Assembly (NCBI GenBank): GCA_032622095.1
Contig: CP136069.1
Span: 101,334,278 to 101,398,277, forward strand
Origin: Siphonodentalium dalli
Lineage: Eukaryota > Mollusca > Scaphopoda > Gadilida > Siphonodentaliidae
Length of the DNA: 64,000 bases
Direction: 5' to 3'
The notes below the pieces were generated by a model. It was given only the letters and a program-made list of their open reading frames with translations. It was not told the DNA's origin and ran no database searches. Made by a program: the position numbers and the translations under genes. Below, piece after piece: positions 34,081 through 46,432 of this stretch (its first letter is position 1; every line of letters begins with the position of its first letter).

Positions 34081-35424
34081 AGGATATTGTAGGAAGGCTA
34101 ATCTGGCCGTGTCAAATTGAGCTATAGCGATGGGATATATCGCAGGACAACACATTTCGGGTTTTCATGGGGTATGTATTCGCTGGATGTCTTATAGTTG
34201 CAGTATGTAACTATTATGACCGCGTTAATTGCGTTCGATGTTTAAGTATGAACAATGGCTGGGCTATGCACACTTGAAGATTTTATGGCGGGAACACAAT
34301 TTTTTATCCGCATTTAGAAGCTTTCTGGTTTGGTGAATGAGAAACTTGCAGTAATAAGTCGTAGTTTTTTGTAATAATTTGAAGGATTAGTTGTTTTTAC
34401 GGAATTATGAATTCATGTAACCAATATATTTTATATTATGATTTATATTTATGGCTAATAATATGATCTTGAGGGCGTTACCATTTCTGACTATGGTTTT
34501 CTTGTCGCCTCTGTCGCCGACAAAGTCTCAAAGTCTGGCGTGTCATTTATTACGCCACCTAGTGTGGTGTTTCTAGCATTTGTTTTTTTTATATCGCATG
34601 GAGTACAGGGCGAATGTATTCTTGGAGATTGTTTGTACCTTACTGAATCGTACCGATATAATGACGTAGATGCCGAAATTGTAAAGTTAACGGCAGCGGT
34701 GTATAATACGTTTATGAAAATATGATAAATCCTATCGATAGAGTCAGGACAGGCTCAAATTGTAAACTTAAAGTCACCGGTGTAATAATATGTTGTTGAA
34801 AATATAAATAATCTGATAGCCTGAAAATATTGTATAACCTATTGGGAGCCCATAATAAATGGGAATAACCTATTGGGATCCCCTGCATGTAGTGAACTGA
34901 ATTGTGGGTATTTTATGGAGATTGTTTGTACCTTACTGAATCGTACCGATATAATCACGTAGATGCCGAAGTTGTAAAGTTAACGCCACTGGTGTATAAT
35001 ATGTTTATGATAAATCGTATCGATAGAGTGAGGACAGGCTCAAATTGTAAACTTAAAGTCGAAAATATAAATAATCTGATAGCCTGAAAATAATATATAA
35101 CCCATTGGGAGCCTCCTGGTATAGTGAGGTGAATTATGGGTAAGCCCCCTGGTGTAGTGAGGTGAATTATGGGTAATATTATGCCTGTTCTATTGTGATA
35201 ACCGCCATCTTTTATCTTCTGGAATTATCGGCGATGTCACCAAGATTTCTACACTCGATTCTTTTAAAATGCACCCTGATCGGTCAAATTCTTTTGATAA
35301 TTCTATCTAAATACATCTTAGCTACTATTCGGATCTGCTTTCCCGGTCGAAAAAGGTTTAGTTTGACCAAAACGGCTTTTGACAAAAGTTTGTTTATAAA
35401 ATAGCGTACTCGATAAACCCGTAA

Positions 35425-35780
35425 ATTTTATCATCGAAAAAAATTCATTTCTTTCACCTAAAACATAATTATGTGCTGTATCCTATCATTTTAGGAATAT
35501 ATACGTATCCCACTCAGACACACCAAGTCTCAGCTTAAAATTTTGAAAAATAAGAGATTTATCAACATAAATCGATTTGTATGGCAGATCCCATGTTAAA
35601 TTTTATCATCGAAAAAAATTCATTTCTTCCACCTAAAACATAATTATGTGCTGTATCCTATCATTTTAGGAATATATACGTATCCCACTCAGACACACCA
35701 AGTCTGAACTTAAAATTTTGAAAAATAAGAGATTTATCAACATAAATCGATTTGTATGGCAGATCCCATGTTAAATAAAT
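35425..35780. repeat. ~175-bp tandem duplication
   Basis: AAATTTTATCATCGAAAAAA through GATTTGTATGGCAGATCCCATGTT (about 35425 and again from 35593) is present twice, nearly identical, inside the left family Y copy. Confidence 0.85.
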
Positions 35781-36937
35781 TTTAGGGCCCTTCAAATGTT
35801 TTCTGAGATGTTCCATATTGGCACCAGAGTCCATATTTGACTGGTTCTACATGATAATTGTGCAACAGTACAGTCGCGTTACTTTATACGTCAAAATTGG
35901 TCATTATCACTCGACAAATTTATTTCGGTCTATCGTATCAACCCCTATTTCCCCCGCGTAGCCTGACTAAGTGTCAACATTGGTCTTTATCGCTCCACTA
36001 ATTTGTATCATTTCATCGGTATGAATTCCATATCCAATTATCCACATATAACCAACCCAATCTCTAATCCCAGTCCAATTTATTAATTTTTTTCATCGAT
36101 ATAGTCACGTTACGAAATATTTTATTGCGTGATACTTGTACTTATATGTCTATGGTATTACTATAGTATACCGTATACGTATATCAATTGCTATTCCTTT
36201 CTATATAATTCTGGTGTCATCTATAGAGATACAGATAATTTCTGACACCCCCCCCTAATTTTATATCATTGCTGCTTTAGTACATTCGCGATGCATTACA
36301 TGGCAACATCGCTCCACTAATTTATGTCAGTTCATCGGTACGAACCCCTTTTTCTCCGAGTCCATATAACCAACCCAACATCTTATCCCGGCTTAAATTA
36401 TTATTTTCATCGGTATAGTTGTGTTACATACATATTTTTATCATTTGATTCTAATTTGTATTGTACCACTATAGAAGTCCATAAATGACTATTCTGGCAC
36501 TATATAGAGATGACTAATATTCTGACACCCCCCCCCCTATTTTATAACCTTGTTGCAACAGTAGAGTTGAGATGCATAATATGTCAACATTGGTCGTTAT
36601 CGCTCTACATATGTATATCGGTTCAACCCTTAGTTCCCTGTAATGCCCACCCCCCCTCAATTTATTTTTTCATTTGTATTATAGTCTCGTTACGTACACA
36701 TTTTTCTTTTATAACTTTTGCTTCAACGCGCCGAGTTCTAGCTGCTGCAGACAATACAAAACTGAAAACATATTGAAATGTAAGCAGGCTTCAAACTCAT
36801 ATTATCCAATAAAAACTCTGGCTACATCAGAAATTTGTGTATAAGGTGTACTCGCATTTGTTGCGTTAAAAACCAAAGGTCCCAAGTCAAGGTCCAAATC
36901 CCCAACAAACTGATGTGAGGCTTAACTCCATCTACAT

Positions 36938-37345
36938 ACAGTAATGTCCAAAGTAATTGACCACTTAACCACAGCAGAATTATGGGTAATTTTTCAAGAT
37001 TTTAAATCCTGAAAAATTACCCATAATTCTGCTGTGGTTAATTTGTCAATTACTTTAGGCATTACTGTAGCCCATATAAGGATGTGAGGTCTAATGATAA
37101 CTCCATCCACATACAGTAATGTCCAAAGTAATTGACCATTTAACCACAGCAGAATTGTGGGTAATTTTTCCGGATTTTAAATCCTGAAAAATTACCCATA
37201 ATTCTGCTGTGGTTAAGTGGTCAATTACTTTGGGCATTACTGTATCCCATATAAGGATGTGAGGTCTAATGATAACTCCATCTACATACAGTAATGTCCA
37301 AAGTAATTGACCACTTAACCACAGCAGAATTATGGCGTTCAATAT
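36938..37345. mobile_element. Array of palindromic MITEs
   Basis: Units CAGTAATGTCCAAAGTAATT...GGATTT/AAATCC...AATTACTTTGGGCATTACTG are almost perfect ~130-bp palindromes; two complete and one half unit. Relatives lie at 50928-51400. Confidence 0.85.
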
Positions 37346-38416
37346 GGTCTACCTAATTCTGCTCCAAAAACATGTATATTGAATATATGGATGTTTATTG
37401 GGGGGAAACCGATTATTTCAATGATATTTTCATTAAATGGGATCCAAACACCGACCTACGGGAGCGCGCTTTGCGCGCGACTGTTTCTTAAGTATATGTG
37501 CATATTGTCAACAATTGGAATCACAACAAATAAGATTGTCGGGGGTCCCTTGCGGTTGCGCGATCTGTCCATCAAAACATATTTAGACATCTCAAGACAC
37601 GTAAGACCCAATAACTTAATATACAGAATAGATACATCTATTGCCTGAGTGACTAATATTTATATTTGTTACAATGGGGTCAAATAGTTGCGAAGCCAGC
37701 ACCACAATTCTTTCCCTCCATAGTAAATATTAAAACAACTTCTAAAGAATTATTTATTTACCTTATATTTGGTATGGAGCGTCCTTGGTTTACTGGAGTT
37801 CAGATTTGTTAACATCACGTCACCAAGTCAATTACTTGCGAAGCCACAGCCATAACTATTTCCCTCCATAGTAATTCTCAAAACAACTTCTTAAGAACAA
37901 TTGACCAGGTCAGTCGCGCAATTATTGGAAGAGCCACGGTCAATCATTTTTTTAAACCAAATTTTACATTTAAATTATTCCTTTATTTAACCAAAAAAAA
38001 AAAATTAAATGAGAAAATTAACTTTTACTACTTGCTAAATTTTATCTTTTAATTATTTCATTTAAATTTTAGACTAAAATTTAAAAATATACATTCCCAG
38101 TATTTACAGTATACTAAGTCCAAGTCTTTATAATCTGTTGAGTGACCCCACAGTCATTTACTTCCTTTGTTAGTAATAATTTGAAGGATTACTTGTTTAA
38201 ACGCAATTGTTATCAAAATATTTTATGTATTTTTTATAATTTCTATTTATATGTAATACTATAATCTTGGTGGCGTTACCATTTCTGACTATGGTTTTCT
38301 TGTCGTCACCTGGTATGCTGAGGCAGAGATAATTATTCTTTGCGCCGAGATCCACGACTCTACTGGACCCGAAAATTCATCGGTACGCTTCACCACTGTC
38401 ACTACTAGTCCTACTG
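37346..38416. other. Stretch without recognised gene
   Basis: AT-rich and A/T homopolymer-rich. One direct repeat (CCATAGTAA...TTCTTAA/AAAGAA, 37710 and 37875). No coding similarity. Confidence 0.4.
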
Positions 38417-38439
38417 ATGCTATCCTCATCACTGTCTGG

Positions 38440-39006
38440 CTCTTGCGATCTCTGTCACTTCTATTCCTACTCTCTCTATCTCTGCTGTTCCTGCTCTCTC
38501 TGTTGCTTCCCCCGGTTTTCCCTGTCTCTTTCTGCTCTCTCTTTCTTTGTCATCTGTGTTACGTCTACTGGCGCTGGTGTCCCGACCCCCCCCCCCCCCC
38601 CACCCCCCCGGTTTCCCCTGTCTCTCTTTCTACTCTCTCTATCTTTGCCATCTGCGTTCAGTCTACTAGCGCTGGTATCCCGACTCCCCCGGGTTTCCCT
38701 GTCTCTCTTTCTACTCTCTCTATCTTTGTCATCCTTGTTCTGTCAACAAGCGCTGGTGTCCTGACTTCCCCTCTGACTTTTATCTGGGCTCCCGTCATTC
38801 ATATGTTTCGCTGCAATGTGTTCCCGCATCCTGTATGTCCGATTGGAGCTCACTGCATACGAACAAAACGGACAGCTGATCTGTTCACCGGCACAATCCC
38901 GCTGATTCCGATTCTTCTGTGCTGGGGTCTGGAATTCTGTGTTGCATGTAGCACAGCTGTATTTTTGATGATATCCCGGCATCCTGTAATGATCGGAAAT
39001 TTTCAA
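38440..39006 (-). pseudogene. Element-encoded zinc-finger and RD-repeat frame
   Basis: On the minus strand from 39006 the frame reads MKISDHYRMPGYHQKYSCAT, then CNTEFQTPAQ and ISCPFCSYAVSSNRTYRMRE followed by HIAAKHM, a C-2-C...H-4-H finger of C2H2 type with a second C-2-C (CATC) ahead of it. After a stop at ~38743 the frame continues as about three ~105-bp repeats encoding Asp-Arg-Glu-Ser-Arg runs (DRESRKRDRETRGSRDTSA). Immediately upstream on the same strand (39050-39110) is a KKKQGLFLVGKW-type segment that resembles the end of the Gypsy integrase at 43.05 kb, so this looks like the tail of a Gypsy-like polyprotein rather than a host gene. Confidence in the linkage is moderate. Confidence 0.45.
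38587..38608. repeat. Poly-C tract within the RD-encoding repeats
   Basis: A C-run of 17-18 interrupted by one A; expanded from a shorter CCC in the sister repeat units. Confidence 0.9.
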
Positions 39007-39877
39007 AACTAGTATATGTGGGGAATAACATTTATTGGCTTCAGCTTCCGGTCACCACTTTCCCACCAGGAACAAACCTTGTTTTTTTTTAAAGAACCGT
39101 AACCTGTTGAAGACCCTTACCTTTTTTTTTTTCTTTTTTTTTAAATTTTTTATTTTGCAGAAAGAATGACAAAGGAAGAAAGACACAAATTCACAGACAT
39201 TCATTCTCTCAATCCAAGGCTTGGAAGAGTGAGACTCTACCATGCCCTGGCCTACTTTCTTACATATAATTCTAAAATATTTAAAGGCACACAGTGTGTT
39301 TGGATAATTTTAACAAAGAGTGTTCAGGTTAAAAGTGAATTTTAGGCTACGCTGGTATAATTTATTTTTTCTCCAGAAAATTGGCTACAACCATGCTGAT
39401 AACATAATGTTTTGTTTTTTGTTTTGTTTTTCTTCAAAATATTAGGTTACATGTAGTATTTAAAGTTTGTATAATCAAAGTTCCAAACACTATGTGCAGT
39501 TTTAAATATTTTTACATTCTGAATTTACGAGAAAAAAAACAATATAAATAGACATATTGCAACTGTATTGCAAATATTGTAGTTGTTGTAATTATTGGTT
39601 CGACAGCACTCGGGGAAAATACACAACGCTCTCTTGATGTTTCGGACTGTAGCTGAACAAAAATTGTGGTATTGTTAAGCAAACCGGCATATCTATTGAC
39701 GTTCTCGGGGGAATATGATTGGAAAGTAAAAATGATCGGTGTACTGAAATTGTACAGATATTGTATAAGTGTCTTCCGCTCGGGTATCAGGTAATTGATT
39801 TCTTTTGTGTGTTGTCCAGTCATTGTTAAGCTCGGGGTGTACTTTGTGCCTGAAAAATCTTGTTTTCAATTACACTA

Positions 39878-42396
39878 TTACTTAATTTTTAAGGCATTTC
39901 GAAGTGTCAGCCATTGGTTATCGAATTCATAGTTCATGTTACATTTTGCGTTGTATCTCTCGCATTCATACCTAAATTGAAAATCACAAAGGAACGGTCG
40001 AAGTGATAGTTGTGAGGGCGTGAATTTTGTTCTATATATATATTGTTTCAGCACTAGTAGGAACAGATTACTTTTTGAATTTTTGTATTCATGATCTATG
40101 CCAATAATTATATTTTTTTTGTTAGATCAATGGGAAATTGGTTGTTTCTTGCCCATGTTTCAATTTCTATCATAAAGGTTTTGACGTGGGGACAGTCCCA
40201 GAAAATGTGAGAAATGGTTTCCTGTACGCTATGACAACGATTGCAAAAATCGTCGACTCGAAGGTTAGCCACCTTCAGAAATTTATTGGTACTAATAATT
40301 CGTGTGTTTATTCTGAATTGGAGCCACTGTAATTTCGTATCCGTTGTCGTTTTAAAGGGCATGCTCAAATATTCTTCCCAATTTTCTATTTTCTCGCCAA
40401 ATTTGGATTCCCATTTTTGACATGCATTCGGCATGGTTTTCTCATTTGATAGAATTTTATAAAATAATTGACAGCCTTTTACACAACGGAGTATCGGAAT
40501 GAGATTGTTTGGTATACATGGGTAGGGTATACGGATTAAGGGTTGGTTAAGAGAACTTGCCAATGACATAATCTGACGCTTCATGCTGTTGATTGTTATG
40601 AAATCAACGCGGATGTTGAAAGTTGCATAAAGTGTGCGTGGGGTATGGAATGTATTATCTGATTGGAATAGATCATTTATAAAATATATTCCGGCATCTC
40701 TCCACGATTTAAAGTTGATCGACGAACCTCCGATTTTTATTTTCGGATTATTCCATACAGTTGAGGCCATAATACTATTATTTGAATTATTTAATCGCAT
40801 AAATTTACACCATGCTGAGAAAACATCTCTCCAGAATGGATTTGCGAACTTGTCTGTTTGCTTTACAATATAATTTGGGTGATAAGTGAGAAAGAGTGGG
40901 TCTTTTAAAAAAGAATTGCCATTGCATAGTGAGGCCCATTTCGATTGTTTGCAAACCAAGCGTCTAATCCAGCTAATTTTCATGGCGCTATCAAAGTTTT
41001 CAACATTAATCATCTTCAAACCTCCGTACATATATTCGGTACATAATTGTTTTCTTTTTATTCTATCGCGTTTGGAATTCCAGATGAAATTATATAGAAT
41101 GGTATTTATGGTCTTCAAAAATGCTTTATCTGGACTTGGGAGGGTTATAAATAGGTGTGTCAATTTTGGTAAGATAAGGGATTTGACAACTGTTATTCTA
41201 CCTAACGGGGTCAGGAGTCTGTGTTTCCAAATTTTTGTGATCTTTTCTATATCTTCGAGTTTATAATTGTAGTTTATATTCATGTTTGTTAAATTAGTGT
41301 CGAAATGTATCCCTAGAAAATTAAAAGTGTTTACAGTAGACAGGTTTAATTCCTTAAGAACTTGTCTTATTTTGGTATGTGACCCTATCCCTATCCATGA
41401 TGCTTGACACTTTTCAGGATTTATGCGCAGACCCGATACCCGAGCAAATTCGTCCAGTGTTAAGTACGATTCGCGTAGACTATTTTCAGAACCATCAAGA
41501 ATGAGCGTCGTGTCGTCCGCATATTGTGTTATTTTGTACTCTGAACCACCGAGTAATATCCCTTTAATTGTATTGTTTTGGCGTATCATCAGCGCCAAAA
41601 CTTCAGCACAGAGGAGAAAGATATACGGTGATATTGGGTCACCCTGGCGGCAGCCTCTACCTAGCATGAAGCTCTGAGAAATATGACCATTAATCAGAAT
41701 AGATGAGCTGGCATTCTCATTCAAAATTGATAGCCATTTCTTTACAGAATCTCCGAAATTAAAAAGGTCAAGACATTTTCTTATAAATGACCATGAAACA
41801 GTGTCAAATGCTTTTTCAAAATCGATAAGAAGTAGTAGGCCAGATTTATTTTCTTGTTTTGTCCTGTGAATTATGTCGTATATTAGTCGGGTGTTGTCAC
41901 CTATATATCTACCAGATAAAAACCCGGTTTGATCAGGGTTGATTATCGATGGGAGTACACGTTTTAGTCTGTCCGCTATACATGACGAGGCTAGTTTGTA
42001 AGATGTATTCAAAAGGGTAATCGGCCGCCAGTTTTTTAACATCTGCCTATTTCTGTCCTTTTTAGGGATCATTATTATAATTCCTTGCTTTTGTGTGATT
42101 GACAGTTCCCCCGTTGAAAATGATTCATTTAGCGACTGTGTTAAAAGGGGGCCAAAGTCAGACCAAAAGAATTTATAAAATTCACATGTGTATCCTGAAG
42201 GCCCTGGGCTTTTATTATTTTTGGTTTTCCTCAGCGCGTCTGTTAACTCTTGTAGGGTTAATGGCCCTTCAATACTTGTTGCTTGCATAGTGCTTAGTTT
42301 GGGAAATGACCCATCGTTAAGGACAGAATGTATGTCACGATCATCCATAGACCTACTAGAGTATAAATTCAGGTAAAAGTTTCTTGCTTCTTTCAT
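39878..42396 (-). CDS. LINE ORF2 reverse transcriptase, nearly intact
   Basis: Open for 762 codons (42396-40108), then a one-base frameshift in an A8 run (plus-strand T8 at 40113-40120); in the new frame coding continues through YIYRTKFTPSQLSLRPFL to a stop at 39878. RT motifs are complete: LLLLIDFEKAFDTVSW (first catalytic Asp), GRGCRQGDPISPYIFLL, QYADDTTLILDG (YADD box), GLRINPEKCQ, FNFLGIHF. The C-terminal knuckle CNRCHSVQETISHIFWDC (C-2-C-8-H-4-C) and RMIRKCL-like spacing are typical of the L1/Tx1 clade. The enzyme copies its RNA into the target site using a 3' end made by its own endonuclease. Here the endonuclease is missing, so the copy cannot move on its own. Few mutations imply a recent insertion. 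Confidence 0.9.
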
Positions 42397-43018
42397 GATA
42401 TCGGCTTGTTTGTGATAGCACTACCATTTGCGGTGGTCAAACAAGTAAGAGTTTTTGAAATATAGTTACGTTTTTCTAGATTAAGAAAGTATTTTGTTGG
42501 TTTTTCACCATCCTCTATCCATTTTGCGCGAGATCTAACCATGGATCCGCGGATTGTTTCTTTTCGCATTTTTTCGATTTCAACTTCTACTTTTTCTAGT
42601 CATTCATTTTTTGTTGTTTTTCTTCGGATGTATGCGATGGTTTCTCTAGGTCTGAAATAATGTTCGCTTTTTTGGATGTTAGATTTTTCTCAATTTTCGT
42701 TCGTTCTCGTTTGCGGTTTGCTGAAAAGCGTATAGTGGCGCCTCTTATATCAAGCAGCACTGCGTCGAGGAATAGTCGTTTGCTAATGGAGCATTTTGTT
42801 TTACTTCATTTACAGTCTCATAAGAGGAGTGTGAGTATCTCATTTTATTTTCATTTATAATTCCTTTTACTAAATCAACATATTCTCTACAGTACAGAAG
42901 AGAATTATTAAATTTCCAGAAACCCGGACCAGACTTGATATTACTGAGTTTTAATTGGAGTGAAATAATAGAATGGTCTGATTTGTACCCAGGTAAAATT
43001 GCCATTCCTTCTTCCATT
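42397..43018 (-). pseudogene. LINE ORF2 N-terminal part: endonuclease end and linker, frameshifted
   Basis: From 43018 the minus strand reads GLMEEGMAILPGYKSDHSII then SGPGFWKFNNSLL, the C-terminus of an APE-type endonuclease (SDH motif contains the catalytic His). Two frameshifts (near 42750 and 42410) separate it from the RT frame; between them SRAKWIEDGEKPTKYFLNLE, a typical L1/Tx1 linker motif, is readable in another frame. Confidence 0.8.
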
Positions 43019-43032
43019 AGACCCTTACCTTT

Positions 43033-43880
43033 ATAAAAATGTATTGCCTTTGACTTCTGGTCACTACTTGCCCACCAGAAACAAACCATCTTTTCGTCTT
43101 CCCTGAAAAGAACTTTAATCTATTCATGTGCACAACCTTAGATATTTTCTTTGGTCCTTTCTTAATTCGATATAACGCATCTGATAGCTTATCAATCACG
43201 GTGTATGGGCCATCAAACTTCGGGACCAGTTTCCTCGACAACCCCTTCCCGACCTGCAAAGACCTCAACAACACTATATCTCCGATATTGGGGTACATTC
43301 TGCTATTTTTATGTACTGTCTTTTCTGTCTGTCGCTGGACTTTTTCATGGTCTGTCGTGCCACCTCGTGGAGTTTTTCTAGTCTCCTCTGGAGTTCTTCC
43401 ACGTAGTTGGGTATTACCACTTTATCCATGACATTGTCATGCGTCTCACTGTCAGGTAAGTATGAAGGGTACAACAAATCAACATAAGTCGGACTCCCGC
43501 CCCAACATCATCATACATGGAAAAAAGCCTATATACTGTCATAGACTGATGAACGGTACGCTGACAGCATCAATTGTAAAAAGGTACCACAGTCCCTCTG
43601 TGATTTGGATATATACTTGCTTAACATGTCTTTTATAGTATGATTTAAGCGTTCTACTAGGCCATCACTCTGTGTGTGATATGGTGATGTTCTTGTTTTG
43701 TCAACGTGTAAGCTTTTGCATAACTGTTGGAATATATACCGCTCAAACTGCCTGCCCTGGTCAGTGTGAACTTGTAAATGGAAATGCTTCAGCCCATATC
43801 GTAAATTAATGTGATATGACTAAGATATATTTGTGACCCTGTGACGTCTTAGGAAGTGGACCCGTGATATCCATCGCTAC
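43033..43880 (-). pseudogene. Gypsy-type integrase fragment
   Basis: Minus-strand frames give HTDQGRQFERYIFQQLCKSL (second catalytic Asp of the integrase D,D-35-E), then SPYHTQSDGLVERLNHTIKD (catalytic Glu), then QRDCGTFLQLMLSAYRSS, DLLYPSYLPDSETHD, and the C-terminal domain IGDIVLLRSLQVGKGLSRKL, VPKFDGPYTVIDKLSDALYR, VVHMNRLKFF. This order is that of Ty3/Gypsy polyproteins of animals. At least two frameshifts or stops break it (near 43300 and 43530); the RT/RNase H part is not seen upstream. Host of the LINE insertion. Confidence 0.85.
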
Positions 43881-43959
43881 CCTTCAGTTTCCATTGGGGC
43901 GCCAACGATGTATTGTTTCATTTCTCCCTTTGATGATGGTCCTGGCTTCGTTGTGTATT

Positions 43960-44491
43960 TTCATTTTAGTGGTAAATCCAGAGATTGTTTGTTAAGTCGG
44001 CCATTTTGACATATTCTTTTTCCGGTGCAGGATGTCGACATCGGAGCCGGTCATAGTTATGCTCCAATGGCACCATTCTTGTTGCCTATTCATCATATTT
44101 ATTTTTCTTTACGGACAGTTGGAGGGACCTTGGCTCGCTCGGTCCGACCCGACCCTATTTAAATAGGGTCGTGTCGAATCGAATCGGGTCGGGTCGTGTC
44201 GCTTTTTGCGATCCGACCCGACCAGGTTGGTCGTTCCAACTGGCTCGGGTATAAAAGAGTCCGTCCGAACGTTAGAAAAAGACTGCCTAACATAATTTGA
44301 ATTTAATTGGGGATTCAATACGTCAAAAATTTATCATAAATTAAGGTTATCGGAACCAACTTAAATGGTAGTTATATTGCGGATATTGAGGAGACATTTG
44401 GTTGAAGAGATTACAGTGATACATCATCACTAAGACTCGGAGGTTGTTAAACTGTGGTTATAGATAGAGTTACCTGACTTCGTAACCAACG
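43960..44491 (-). repeat. Repeat family X, left arm of inverted pair
   Basis: Reverse-complement relative of 45008-45520: GTTACCTGACTTCGTAACCA ends the arm at ~44490 and its complement starts the other arm at ~45007. Carries GGGTC pentamer runs at 44155-44220. Confidence 0.8.
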
Positions 44492-45007
44492 AATGTTGGT
44501 GGTTACTACGGCTAGTTTATAGCCTATTTTCGGGGGTACTTTCTTATTTCTGATAGTTCAACGGCCATCGCTGGTACTTCCACAATAAATTCGTATGATA
44601 CTGTCTTATGAGAATAAATGATTAACTTGATGGAATCTCATATTGGACCTGTCTCGTAATAGCGGTCACCCGTGGGGAATCCCATTCAAGTTCCAGATAG
44701 TAACCTCACTGTCCTCAATACTGTTGGGGGATTCTGCCATGTGATTGGGTAGCCCAGCATCAGGTTGAGTGAAATTGGACCATCCAAGTCAACATTATAG
44801 GAAGGATTTAATACATAATAGGACCTGCTAAAAGAAATAAGGGGATTTAAGGAATTTCTGGTACCAGCTTTAAATACAACTATACTAGAACTACAATTAT
44901 TAGCCATTGGGACTCTACCAGGATATAAGAATTCCACAGGCGTCCAAACAGGCTTTACATGTAACATTTTGATGTAACGACCCTCTACGTTACATAATTC
45001 CACCAAT
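44492..45007 (-). other. Centre of the family X inverted pair, with unassigned ORF
   Basis: A 106-codon frame on the minus strand (45006-44686) begins MVELCNVEGRYIKMLHVKPV and contains LGYPITWQNPPTVLRTVRLL. The same sequence is present, with stops, at 26470-26760 (+). No domain recognised; because it is part of the repeat it is likely element-derived. Confidence 0.4.
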
Positions 45008-45720
45008 TGGTTACGAAGTCAGGTAACTCTATCTATAACCACAGTTCCACAACCTCCTAGTCTTAGTGCGATGTATCACTTTAATCTCTCCCACCAAATG
45101 TATCCCCCATATCCGCAATCTAACAACATTTAATATAAGTTGGTTCCGATCACCTTAATTTATGATAAATTCTTGACGTAATGAATCCCCAATTAAATTC
45201 AAATTATGTTAGGCGGTCCTTTTCTAACGGTCGGGCGGACCCTTTTATATCCGAGCCAGTTGGAACGACCAATCGGGTCGGGTCGGACCGAGCGAGCCAA
45301 GGTCCCTCCAACTGTCCGTAAAGAAAAATAAATAGGATGAATAGGCAACAAGAATGGTGCCATTGGAGCGTAACTATGATCGGCTCCAAAGTCAACATCC
45401 TGCACCGGAAATAGAATTTGCCAAAATGGCCGACTTAACAAACAATCGCTGGATTTACCACTAAAATACATGAAAATACACAACGATAACGCATTAATTC
45501 AAATTGGAATAACATAAATCGGGAGTGGTACAATGGACTTAACAGTAAATAAAAGGGTACTTTTGAGCCAGAAAAATGGGATACTTTTGGAAAATAAGGG
45601 TGAGAAAAAGACCGGAACTGAAACTAGCGCAAAGACGCACTTAAATTTGGATCATTCTGCGAACATAAAAGGTAACTCAGTTACATTACCGGTACCATTG
45701 AAAGTTTACACTTACAAAAA
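45008..45720 (+). repeat. Repeat family X, right arm of inverted pair
   Basis: Direct relative of 26850-27530 (AAGTTGGTTCCGAT...AATTCTTGACGTA) and inverted relative of 43960-44491. Confidence 0.8.
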
Positions 45721-45792
45721 AAAAACGAAACTCAAGGATATATGCTTATATTTTATTTATAAAGTCTCAATAGCAAATATATACAGAGTAAC

Positions 45793-45920
45793 CAATTGGT
45801 TTCGATGATTAAGTGACATAATTCACGAGGGGAGCCGGGCCTGGTAAAACCCGAGTTAGCTGAGCGAACGGGGGTTTTACCAATAGGACCGGCTACCCGA
45901 GTAATCATCGAAACCAATTG
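45793..45920. mobile_element. MITE, 128 bp
   Basis: CAATTGGTTTCGATGATTA (45793-45811) and its complement (45902-45920) form 19-bp terminal inverted repeats. An inner stem GGTAAAACCC / GGGGTTTTACC gives a second fold. Confidence 0.75.
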
Positions 45921-46432
45921 ATTATTCTGTTTATTACACACTTTCAACCACTAAAAGTTGCTAATTCTACAGAGAAGATGTGACAAAATAAGCCCAGATT
46001 ACCGGATTCTCCCATTTTGAACCCCAACGTACAGTTGCGCGTGCAGTTACGCAGATGGACACATAATTTAAATAATTGTGACGTAACGATACCGATTGAC
46101 CTCATTATTTTGATTCATTTTGGTGCGATTCATTTTTAAAGTTTCGGAAATTACAGTATATTTTCTGTCAAAATTGTGTTTATTCTGACCGAACAATCAT
46201 TATCATGGCACTTGGAACGGGATATGTGAAGATTCTGATGGTGTGTGTAAATAATGTTGGCTCATACAGGAAATGTTAGGAAATCGTGCTAAAAGTGGAA
46301 AACTAAGTTTCGAAGTGACGATATTTTAATCATCGACGTAAACAAACATTCGAAGAGTAACACGTGGAAATTCAGCTCGGAACTGGATAAATGTATTGTT
46401 CACATGGAATTTTTTATAGTTCATTTGACTGG
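45921..46432. other. Stretch without recognised gene
   Basis: No repeat or domain recognised. A short open frame at 46205 (MALGTGYVKILMV) has no supporting context. Confidence 0.4.

Larger units (their letters stand above)
34548..38310 (+). repeat. Repeat family Y, left copy of a giant inverted pair
   Basis: Starts ATTACGCCACCTAGTGTGG. Blocks at 34548-35200, 35320-35400, 35860-36000, 36500-36900, 36940-37340 and 38220-38310 recur in reverse order and orientation between 53395 and 50765. 37345-38200 is extra in this copy. Frames inside show no known domain. Confidence 0.8.
39111..43032 (-). mobile_element. Tx1/L1-like LINE insertion with 14-bp target-site duplication
   Basis: AGACCCTTACCTTT flanks the element at 39111-39124 and 43019-43032. 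Next to the left copy is a T-rich tract (39121-39152, the poly-A tail of a minus-strand LINE). The 5' end at 43018 falls inside the endonuclease domain, so the copy is 5'-truncated, as usual for target-primed insertion. Length about 3.9 kb. It sits within Gypsy-like sequence (integrase tail remnants on both sides). Confidence 0.85.

Noticed and set aside
43960-45720. Family X arms as Gypsy LTRs
   Set aside because: The two arms are inverted relative to each other, whereas LTRs are direct repeats.
46205-46280. Tetraspanin-like start MALGTGYVKILMV
   Set aside because: Only about 20 codons, no further transmembrane or CCG segment found.
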